From a virus: 30,660 nucleotides of DNA. This document shows, piece by piece, positions 23,661 through 29,496 of this stretch (position 1 is its first letter; the number at the start of each line of letters is the position of its first letter). Location: the IMG/VR virus record IMGVR_UViG_3300024348_003972, positions 1-30,660 of that record; one strand, written 5' to 3'. The position numbers and the translations under genes were made by a program. The notes beneath the pieces were generated by a model that was not told where the DNA came from, did no database searches, and saw nothing but the letters and a program-made list of their open reading frames with translations.

Positions 23661-23876
23661 ATGAATGTAGAACTAACCCCTGTAACTTCATCAACTATTG
23701 ATGCATTCGGCTACGACCCGGCCATAAATGAATTGTATGTTCAATTTAAAAGCGGTGCAACCTATACTTATGCTGGAGTTTCTGAATCAGTTTACGCTGA
23801 TCTGTGTGAAGCTGAATCATTTGGTAAATTCCTAAATGCCAATATTAAAGGCACATACGATTACCTTAAATCATAA
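23661..23876 (+). CDS. KTSC domain protein
   Basis: 71 residues, essentially one KTSC domain: SSTIDAFGYDPAINELYVQF, then GATYTYAGVSESVYADL and ESFGKFLNANIKG. The aromatic YTY and the SFGKFLN block are typical. The domain is small and often found alone in phage and bacteria or fused to tRNA synthetase-type proteins; its biochemical role is unclear. It heads a row of three small + strand genes behind a GTATATT box. Confidence 0.82.
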   Translation: MNVELTPVTSSTIDAFGYDPAINELYVQFKSGATYTYAGVSESVYADLCEAESFGKFLNANIKGTYDYLKS

Positions 23877-23878
23877 GC

Positions 23879-24094
23879 ATGGGATTTAACAAATATTTTA
23901 TTCCAGATCCAGAAGATTTTATTGAGCGCCTTGAAAAATTTACAGGACCTCGTGAATTTGTAGCAATTAAAAAAATTGATGCAGTAATGGGTGACAGCCT
24001 TTCAGTAGATATGCTTGATAAAATGTATGAGATGGTCAGAGCTGGTCATACAAACGAAGAAGTTTTGGTAGAACTTAAATCAATGTTAAAGTAG
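23879..24094 (+). CDS. Hypothetical small protein
   Basis: 71 residues, soluble and helical (FIERLEKFTG and VDMLDKMYEMVRAGHTNEEV). No motif is recognised. It starts two bases after the KTSC stop, so the two share a transcript. Confidence 0.7.
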   Translation: MGFNKYFIPDPEDFIERLEKFTGPREFVAIKKIDAVMGDSLSVDMLDKMYEMVRAGHTNEEVLVELKSMLK

Positions 24095-24116
24095 AATAAC
24101 CTATAAATTAAAAGCT

Positions 24117-24314
24117 ATGTATTATTTAGTAAGAATCAAATTTGAGACCGAAACCGAAAGCGGTAAACGTAAATTCATTAAAGAATTGTATGTTGTAAGT
24201 GCTAACTCTGTATCTGATGCAGAAGCAAAAATCCGAGCTAGATTTGGAGATGGAATTTCAGCAATGACTGTTGAATCAGTTCAAGAATCTAAGATCCTTG
24301 GAATCATCGAATAA
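24117..24314 (+). CDS. DUF4494-like small protein
   Basis: 65 residues. YYLVRIKFET, then KRKFIKELYVVSANSVSDAEAKI, resembles DUF4494, a short Bacteroidota family with a beta hairpin and a helix that contains AEA. Function unknown. It is last in the rightward run before a bidirectional terminator. TATAAAT at 24102 might be a weak promoter nine bases before the ATG, but read-through from 23634 is simpler. Confidence 0.65.
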   Translation: MYYLVRIKFETETESGKRKFIKELYVVSANSVSDAEAKIRARFGDGISAMTVESVQESKILGIIE

Positions 24315-24336
24315 TCTTGCACTCTACGCAAAAAAG

Positions 24337-24366
24337 AAAGGGACAACTGAAAAGCTGTCCCTTTTT
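24337..24366. terminator. Bidirectional terminator between convergent genes
   Basis: 9-bp stem AAAGGGACA/TGTCCCTTT (24337-24345 and 24356-24364), extended past one mismatch to a GAAA loop. A T-run follows on the + strand. On the minus strand the A-rich left flank reads as a T-run. It ends both the 23661-24314 unit and the leftward 25631-24385 unit. Confidence 0.9.
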
Positions 24367-24384
24367 AATTTAGTAAAGTTTGAA

Positions 24385-24786
24385 CTATTTCATAATATAA
24401 AGATATCCTAAACTACCAACTAGAATTCCACCAATAACTTTGGTAAATGTTAGTTTGGTTTTAAGTTTCTTATTTTCCTTTTGAAGATCTTTAACCCATA
24501 AACCCTGAGTTTCAAATTTCAATTGCTCGTTTTTAATACGATCTTCGTACATAACGCCTTTTTGAACGTGACCTGAAATGATACTATCTTTTAATACTAT
24601 TTTTTGATTAAGTAAAACGAGTTGTTCAGTTGCAAGTTTAAGTTCAGCCTTTGCGCTATCACCACCAATTAAATCTTTAACAATCTGTTTTGCAACAGGC
24701 GCTGGAATTTTAACAGTATCTTGTGGTGCAGTTTGTGCAAATGCAAAAACTGGAAATAACGCAATTATAAAAAGTAACTTTTTCAT
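24385..24786 (-). CDS. Secreted coiled-coil protein with C-terminal membrane anchor (spanin-like)
   Basis: 133 residues from the ATG at 24786. The frame is open further upstream, but starting here gives a clean signal peptide, KKLLFIIALFPVFAFAQ, with the A/Q junction common in Bacteroidota. The middle (~45-110) is a coiled coil, and the end (TKVIGGILVGSLGYLYIM) is a membrane segment. An exported coiled coil tethered at the C-terminus suits a spanin or other lysis protein. It starts one base after the stop of the TM-plus-coiled-coil gene next to it. There is no lipobox, so it is not a standard outer spanin. Confidence 0.65.
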   Translation of the reverse strand: MKKLLFIIALFPVFAFAQTAPQDTVKIPAPVAKQIVKDLIGGDSAKAELKLATEQLVLLNQKIVLKDSIISGHVQKGVMYEDRIKNEQLKFETQGLWVKDLQKENKKLKTKLTFTKVIGGILVGSLGYLYIMK

Positions 24787-24787
24787 A

Positions 24788-25195
24788 TTAATAATTGTAT
24801 CTAGCTTTAAAGAAGGAATCGATTTGGGTTGGAGTATAACCAGAAGCAGCTGCGCTTTGTTCATGATAAAATTCACGAATAATTGTAGTCTTTTCTTTAA
24901 TATTGTCAACTTGAAAATCGATTGCCTTTACTTCAGTTTCATAAACCTGAATAGAACTATCAATTTTTAGTTGCTTTGCCTCTAACTCTTTATTTGCAAC
25001 AGTTAATGAATCAATTATTGCTTTATACTCTACTGGCATTTGTGGCTTTGGAGTAAAAACATAAACTAATCCATAAAAAACAAGTAGTCCGCCGATTACA
25101 TATAGAATATAACGCCACTTGCTTTTATTTGCTTTTGCAAATTCAACAATTTTGATACCCTCTTCTTTAAGCTTTGCTTTTTGTTGAGATTTCAT
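24788..25195 (-). CDS. Inner-membrane coiled-coil protein, Rz-like spanin candidate
   Basis: 135 residues. A basic cytoplasmic start (KSQQKAKLKEEG), one membrane segment at ~28-50 (YILYVIGGLLVFYGLVYVF), then a periplasmic coiled coil of repeated Ile/Leu/Lys/Asp, ending YTPTQIDSFFKARYN. This N-in, C-out coiled-coil plan with a short aromatic end is that of an i-spanin. It is the middle gene of a leftward late unit, which is when lysis genes are expressed. Sequence identity to known spanins cannot be judged here. No endolysin or holin was recognised nearby. Confidence 0.65.
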   Translation of the reverse strand: MKSQQKAKLKEEGIKIVEFAKANKSKWRYILYVIGGLLVFYGLVYVFTPKPQMPVEYKAIIDSLTVANKELEAKQLKIDSSIQVYETEVKAIDFQVDNIKEKTTIIREFYHEQSAAASGYTPTQIDSFFKARYNY

Positions 25196-25208
25196 AGGAA
25201 AAATTTAA

Positions 25209-25631
25209 TTATGCTTCTGGAGTTTCCTCAGCAGCAGGTTCTTCAGCAGGCTCTTCACCTTCTTCAGCTGGAGCTTCTTCGGTTTCTTCTTCACCTAATT
25301 TGAACATATCCTTAATTTTAGTAAGGATTTCTTCTTTTTTAGCTTCTTTGTCTTCACCATCTTCCATGTCTTTCCACTCTTTAAATTCGCTAGAATAGAA
25401 TGAATCGAAATCATCAGATGAAAGTTCATTGAACATTACATCAAGGTGTTCTTTTTTGAAAGCTTCTAAATCAGCGCCTTCTTCTGGAGCTTCTTCAACT
25501 GGAGCTTCTTCAACTGGAGCATCCGCTGCAGCTGCATCTTCTTCCTCAGTTAAACCAAAATTGTTTAAAAATTCTGCTGAGTTTACGTTTTCGTCAACCT
25601 TAGTTACGAAATCTTTGAAATTGTAAATCAT
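25209..25631 (-). CDS. Highly acidic repeat-containing protein with capsid-targeting-like leader
   Basis: 140 residues from the ATG at 25631. The frame is open to 25685, but a late box at 25653-25663 lies between, so the shorter form is chosen. Leader: IYNFKDFVTKVDE, like those of the NUDIX and T4 internal proteins. The rest is Glu/Ala/Pro-rich (APVEEAPVEEAPEE, with an 18-base direct DNA repeat) around a helical core with EAFKKEHLDVMFNELS. Extreme acidity and late expression resemble T4 prohead core or internal proteins. It could be a scaffold or a DNA-mimic protein packaged in the head. First gene of the leftward late unit. Confidence 0.7.
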   Translation of the reverse strand: MIYNFKDFVTKVDENVNSAEFLNNFGLTEEEDAAAADAPVEEAPVEEAPEEGADLEAFKKEHLDVMFNELSSDDFDSFYSSEFKEWKDMEDGEDKEAKKEEILTKIKDMFKLGEEETEEAPAEEGEEPAEEPAAEETPEA

Positions 25632-25652
25632 TTTAAATAGATCTATTTTACA

Positions 25653-25663
25653 GTTATTTATTT
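25653..25663 (-). promoter_or_regulatory. Late-promoter-like box on minus strand (AAATAAATAAC)
   Basis: Read leftward, it lies 21 bases before the ATG at 25631. Core and spacing match the + strand late boxes. It drives the acidic protein and spanin-like pair. Confidence 0.62.
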
Positions 25664-25673
25664 GTGAAAGTTG

Positions 25674-25680
25674 GTATAAT
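25674..25680 (+). promoter_or_regulatory. Early/middle-type -10 box (GTATAAT)
   Basis: GGTATAAT lies 16 bases before ATG 25697 and ten bases from the opposite-facing late box. The two promoters share one 65-base divergent control region. Confidence 0.58.
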
Positions 25681-25696
25681 ATCAAAAAAGAAAAAT

Positions 25697-26497
25697 ATGC
25701 CTGAAGGACCAGAGTGCAGACGAGTATATGAAGGGTTAAGAACCCACTGCATCAATAAGAAACTAATTAAAGTAGAAATACTTGGAGGACGCTTCCTAAA
25801 GACTCCTCCAAGTGGTCTGGAGACCCTGGGGCTGCCCCTGGAGGTAGTTGGAGGCGGAGTTAAAGGCAAATTTATCTGGCTGGAATTAGAAGCAGGGATG
25901 TCTATCTGGATCACTCTAGGCATGAGTGGATTTTGGTCAATCTATGAAAAGCCGCATTCTCATATTAAATTAGTGTTTGATGATGGGCTAGAGTTATTTT
26001 TTGTTGATCAGCGTCGGTTTGGAACACTTAAGTTTGCAACTAAAGTTGAATTGGATGCAAAATTAAAAACTTTAGGAGTGGATGCACTAAATGATACAAC
26101 TGCATCTGTTTATAATACGATTAGATCATTTGAGAGGGTTCCTAATAAAACTATTGTAGAGGCTCTAATGAATCAACAATTATTTGCTGGTATTGGAAAC
26201 TACATTAAATGTGAAATGTTGTATAGAAGTGGAATATCTCCGCATAGATTGGTTAAGGATCTTACTGATAATGAGATTCAATTACTTTGGGATTATTCTA
26301 AATTAATAAGTAGAGCTTCATATGCACAAGGTGGAGCAAGTATTAGAAATTATCAACAAGTTACCGGCGAAACTGGCGACTTTGTTTTTGAATTTGAAGT
26401 CTATGGAAAGAGGGAAGATCCTCATGGAAATACAGTAATTAGAGAAAAAACAGCGGACGGCAGAACTACACATTGGGTTCCAGGTCTACAACAATAA
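25697..26497 (+). CDS. Nei/Fpg-family DNA glycosylase-lyase with zincless finger
   Basis: 266 residues. The start is fixed by chemistry: ATG 25697 gives PEGPE directly after Met, with catalytic Pro2 and Glu3; the open frame to 25664 would bury them. Lys58 (VKGKF) matches the beta-hairpin lysine. Further blocks are TLGMSGFW, FVDQRRFGTLKF and the H2TH helix region NQQLFAGIGNYIKCEM. The C-terminal finger keeps VYGKREDPHGN and DGRTTHWVPG, but all four zinc cysteines are gone, as in NEIL1-like zincless fingers. It excises oxidised bases and nicks the strand. Bases ~25780-25870 are unusually GC-rich for this genome. Confidence 0.92.
   Translation: MPEGPECRRVYEGLRTHCINKKLIKVEILGGRFLKTPPSGLETLGLPLEVVGGGVKGKFIWLELEAGMSIWITLGMSGFWSIYEKPHSHIKLVFDDGLELFFVDQRRFGTLKFATKVELDAKLKTLGVDALNDTTASVYNTIRSFERVPNKTIVEALMNQQLFAGIGNYIKCEMLYRSGISPHRLVKDLTDNEIQLLWDYSKLISRASYAQGGASIRNYQQVTGETGDFVFEFEVYGKREDPHGNTVIREKTADGRTTHWVPGLQQ
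25780..25813 (+). repeat. Perfect 10-bp inverted repeat inside the glycosylase gene
   Basis: ACTTGGAGGA at 25780-25789 and TCCTCCAAGT at 25804-25813, with a 14-base loop. It sits at the left edge of the GC-rich patch and could form an RNA hairpin early in the coding region. There is no T-run, so it is not a terminator. Confidence 0.6.
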
Positions 26498-26504
26498 ATA
26501 TAAT

Positions 26505-27062
26505 ATGCAATACATTAAACCATACACACAATTTAATGAGAGTGTTCAACCAATGCGAATCTTTTGCGATATGGATGGAGTACTTTCAGATTGGGATTCC
26601 CAGTTTGAAAAAGAGGCTGGAATGACTATTGAAGAGTTTCAAAAGGAATACTCAAAAAACGCAAGTTGGAAACTTGTTGGAAAAGCCGGCGAGGCATTTT
26701 GGGCTGGCATGGAATGGATGACTGATGGTATTGATCTTTGGACATTTATTCGAAAGTTTAACCCAACTATCTTATCTTCACCATCGCTTGATCCTAATTC
26801 AATTATAGGTAAAGCAAAATGGCTTAAGAAAAACCTGAACTGGGACTTTCCGTATATTACAAAAAAGGAAGACTGGACAGGTCAAGAGAAAACCATTTTT
26901 TATGGTAACAAATTTGAATTTGCAACCGGCCCTAGTGATATTTTAATTGATGATACTCCAAAGAAATTAGATGCATGGATTGCAGCTGGTGGTACTGGTA
27001 TTTTGCATACTAGCGCCAAGGAAACTATTGCAGAGCTAAAGAAATTAGGTTTCGATAAATAA
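26505..27062 (+). CDS. HAD-family phosphatase, 5'-nucleotidase-like, with capsid-targeting-like leader
   Basis: 185 residues. The catalytic HAD motif FCDMDGVL has D22 and D24; motif II is near LSSPS, and the motif IV acidic pair is in DILIDDTPKK. The layout with a small helical cap resembles phage and bacterial 5'(3')-deoxynucleotidases, which remove phosphate from nucleotides. The fold begins at residue 17 (MRIFCDMDG), so the first 16 residues (QYIKPYTQFNESVQP) are an extra leader like those of the NUDIX and virion-type genes. The internal ATG at 26553 could give a leaderless form. It follows the glycosylase gene by seven bases. Confidence 0.82.
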   Translation: MQYIKPYTQFNESVQPMRIFCDMDGVLSDWDSQFEKEAGMTIEEFQKEYSKNASWKLVGKAGEAFWAGMEWMTDGIDLWTFIRKFNPTILSSPSLDPNSIIGKAKWLKKNLNWDFPYITKKEDWTGQEKTIFYGNKFEFATGPSDILIDDTPKKLDAWIAAGGTGILHTSAKETIAELKKLGFDK

Positions 27063-27063
27063 C
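27054..27063 (+). promoter_or_regulatory. Late-promoter-like box (GATAAATAAC)
   Basis: Overlaps the stop codon of the HAD gene and lies 18 bases before GTG 27082. It is identical over ten bases to the box at 4532, placing the next three enzyme genes under late control. Confidence 0.6.
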
Positions 27064-27081
27064 TAAAATTACTAAATTACA

Positions 27082-28158
27082 GTGAGAATCATTGAATCTT
27101 TTACAGGATTTTTAAAAATACAGGAAATGGGAGGTTGGGCAACCACAAAAACTCAGGGGACTAAAATTACACCAGCTGTTCTGCAAGAGTCAGTTAAAGT
27201 ATTAGAATTTATTTTTGGTAAATTTAATACGCATATAAAACAGTTGGACATGGCTCCATTGAAAGTACTTGGCCCAGGAGGGTCAGGTGTTTATTTTAAA
27301 CAAGACTTGGAAGAGAACCCAGACAAAGCCTATGGTGATGTTGATATTTTAGTTGAATATCCATTAACTGAACCTCAATCAAGACGAGTTGAAATTGATA
27401 CAATGAAAGAGTACAATCAGCTTATGCTAAAATGGATTCAAGAAAATCCTCAACCAGAAATTGATGCAGAGGAGAGCGATGCAATTTCAGATGGTAGTCT
27501 AAAACTTGTAATTAACCTAAGTGCAGGTCCAGTTCAAGTTGATATTATTCCAACCTTCACCTATTCAGCTGAATGGGCAAAGGCTCGATATACTCCAATT
27601 AGAGGACTTAAAGGATTTGTTGTAGGATTTTTATATCAATCCTTTGGTAATGCTCTAGATGTATCAGTAACCGATCGTGGAGTTGTTGCTAAAATTAAAA
27701 ATGGAGAATTAGTTGGTCCCAATATGCGTAAAGACGTTGAGGAAAAGATTATCACTAGAGATTTCTCTAAATTTATTTTACACCTTGCAGAATTTGTTGA
27801 TGAATTCTCTGGAACCAAACGCGAAATTGTAATTGATGATTATTTAAATGAACATCCTGGAATTGATGTAACACAACTTTCACTTGAACAAATTTGTAAT
27901 GGAATCCTAGGATTTGCCAGAACTCTTGAAAAAACTGGTACATACGATTTACCAAATTTTAAGTATAATAGTTCAAAGGAACTTTTAGAAGAAGTTGTTA
28001 AGATTTATGCACAAAAACTACATAAACACAGAACTTCCTCTAAATACGATAAAGCCTTAACTGATTTAGCTAACCAACAGAAAGATAAAGTAATGCATGA
28101 CGCTGAAACTGCATTCGAGTATGTTAGTAATAAACTATTAGATGGAACAACTATTTAG
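27082..28158 (+). CDS. Nucleotidyltransferase-fold protein with capsid-targeting-like leader
   Basis: 358 residues with a GTG start. A pol-beta-type nucleotidyltransferase core is visible: GPGGSGVYF, then YGDVDILVEY with D86 and D88, and VQVDIIPTF with the third acid D154. The C-terminal ~150 residues are helical and basic. Such enzymes add nucleotides to RNA, protein or small molecules; the substrate is not evident, and the length and context do not fit a CCA-adding enzyme. The N-terminus RIIESFTGFLKIQEM resembles the leader set. No start upstream is possible without crossing the late box. It overlaps the phosphoesterase gene by 17 bases. Confidence 0.78.
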   Translation: MRIIESFTGFLKIQEMGGWATTKTQGTKITPAVLQESVKVLEFIFGKFNTHIKQLDMAPLKVLGPGGSGVYFKQDLEENPDKAYGDVDILVEYPLTEPQSRRVEIDTMKEYNQLMLKWIQENPQPEIDAEESDAISDGSLKLVINLSAGPVQVDIIPTFTYSAEWAKARYTPIRGLKGFVVGFLYQSFGNALDVSVTDRGVVAKIKNGELVGPNMRKDVEEKIITRDFSKFILHLAEFVDEFSGTKREIVIDDYLNEHPGIDVTQLSLEQICNGILGFARTLEKTGTYDLPNFKYNSSKELLEEVVKIYAQKLHKHRTSSKYDKALTDLANQQKDKVMHDAETAFEYVSNKLLDGTTI

Positions 28159-28771
28159 TGCAGTAAACACATTTGACAGAGCCACAACGTGGTTCATTAG
28201 CGATTTACACATAGGACATGGAAATGTCTTACGATTTGAAGAAGGCTTACACAATTTTACAGATATTAAGGAGCACGACCATGCAATTGCCAAAAACTGG
28301 CATGAAACAGTTGGACCCAACGATCATGTTTTTTTCCTAGGAGATCTTGCAATGGAGCGAACTAAATTCAAACACATTCGTGAAAACCTAGGAAAATTTG
28401 GAAAACTTCCTGGAAAAGTCCACTGGATTATTGGTAACCACGATCTTCACATAGATCAAGCCTGGCTCTATAATTTAAGAGAAGTAATGGATATTGTAGA
28501 ATTTACAAACTACAAAGAAATTATGGTTAAGGATGATAGCGAATGGGGTCTTAAAAGATTTGTACTATTCCACTATCCTCTCTATGAATGGAATGGCAAA
28601 TATCGTGGAGCATATCACCTATATGGACATTCACACGCTCACGTTCATCCATTAGCGGGAACTATGTCAGCTTGTGCGTGTATAACAGGTTATAAACCAG
28701 TCAACGCCGATTGGATGATTGACAAGATAGAAGAATTAAAATGCAAACTAGAGACACAATCAAGCGAGTAA
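28142..28771 (+). CDS. Calcineurin-like metallophosphoesterase
   Basis: 209 residues. All metal motifs are present: SDLHIGH (D21, H23), FFLGDLAM, IIGNHDLHI, LFHYPLYEW and YGHSHAHVH. The family hydrolyses phosphomonoesters or diesters of nucleotides, nucleic acids or proteins; this short single-domain form gives no substrate clue. The tight overlaps with the nucleotidyltransferase (17 bases) and the nuclease (31 bases) suggest the three work on the same nucleic-acid ends or nucleotides. ATG 28142 is the only start that keeps DLHIGH near residue 20. Confidence 0.88.
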   Translation: MEQLFSAVNTFDRATTWFISDLHIGHGNVLRFEEGLHNFTDIKEHDHAIAKNWHETVGPNDHVFFLGDLAMERTKFKHIRENLGKFGKLPGKVHWIIGNHDLHIDQAWLYNLREVMDIVEFTNYKEIMVKDDSEWGLKRFVLFHYPLYEWNGKYRGAYHLYGHSHAHVHPLAGTMSACACITGYKPVNADWMIDKIEELKCKLETQSSE

Positions 28772-29496
28772 CGCTTAATAATAAAAGATATTACCAAGTA
28801 AATTCTGAAGAACACGGTCAGTTAGGACCATTTCCAAGTGTAACAACTGTTTTAGGATCAACTGCTGATACTACAGGAATTGATAAATGGAAAGAAAGAG
28901 TCGGTGAAGCTGAGGCTACTCGAGTAAGTCAAAATGCTCTAGACCGAGGTAATATTATGCACAGACTGTGTGAAATTTATCTTAATCTTCCTGGATCAAT
29001 GACTATGCCTAAAAGGTTAGAAGAAACCTTGGCTCTTACTAGATTAGACGAGGAAATTGATAAACAGGATAATCGTGCTAAAATTGTTGGAGGCATGATG
29101 TTCTATAATTATATCAGATCAGGTTCATTTGACCGAATTAAGCGAACTGTAATGCAAGAAGAATTTTTGTGGACTCACAGAAATGGCGGTTATGCAGGAA
29201 CGGTAGATAATGTTTCAGAATTAGTTGATGGTACCTATGCCGTAATTGATTTTAAAACTGCTCGCAAACCTAAAAAGGAAGAGTGGATTGAAGATTATAA
29301 ACTTCAAGTTGCAGCATATGCAGTTGCAGTTTGGGATCGACATAAAATTAAGATTTCTCAAGCACAAATTTGGATCTCTAACGAGCAAACAATGGATCCT
29401 CAATATTTCGAAATGAATACTGAGGATCTTAAATTGTATTATAATAAATTCTTAGAGAGACTTGATAAATTTTACGAAATGTTTCCTGTTAATTAA
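28741..29496 (+). CDS. PD-(D/E)XK nuclease (RecB/Cas4-like fold)
   Basis: 251 residues. The core motif is TVDNV (D156), then AVIDFKTA with D170 and K172, and a QVAAYAVAVW helix. This spacing fits RecB-, Cas4- and phage-exonuclease-type PD-(D/E)XK enzymes. An N-terminal His in DRGNIMHRLCE (~residue 78) is the usual extra metal ligand, and there is no Fe-S cysteine cluster, which argues against Cas4 proper. It degrades or trims DNA, possibly host DNA or recombination ends. It overlaps the phosphoesterase gene by 31 bases and ends tail to tail with the leftward gene, with no room for a terminator. Confidence 0.85.
   Translation: MQTRDTIKRVTLNNKRYYQVNSEEHGQLGPFPSVTTVLGSTADTTGIDKWKERVGEAEATRVSQNALDRGNIMHRLCEIYLNLPGSMTMPKRLEETLALTRLDEEIDKQDNRAKIVGGMMFYNYIRSGSFDRIKRTVMQEEFLWTHRNGGYAGTVDNVSELVDGTYAVIDFKTARKPKKEEWIEDYKLQVAAYAVAVWDRHKIKISQAQIWISNEQTMDPQYFEMNTEDLKLYYNKFLERLDKFYEMFPVN

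Noticed and set aside
24787-24909. Upstream extension of the exported coiled-coil protein to 24909
   Set aside because: It would bury a good signal peptide and overlap the preceding gene by 122 bases.
25632-25685. Upstream extension of the acidic protein to 25685
   Set aside because: The extra codons cross the minus-strand late box and its expected start point.
26494-26500. ATAAATA before the HAD gene as a late promoter
   Set aside because: Only four bases separate it from ATG 26505, unlike the 13-22 of the other boxes, so a transcript would start inside the gene. Co-transcription with the glycosylase gene is simpler.
28741-29496. The PD-(D/E)XK nuclease as Cas4 of a CRISPR system
   Set aside because: No iron-sulphur cysteine cluster, no repeat array and no other cas gene in the window.
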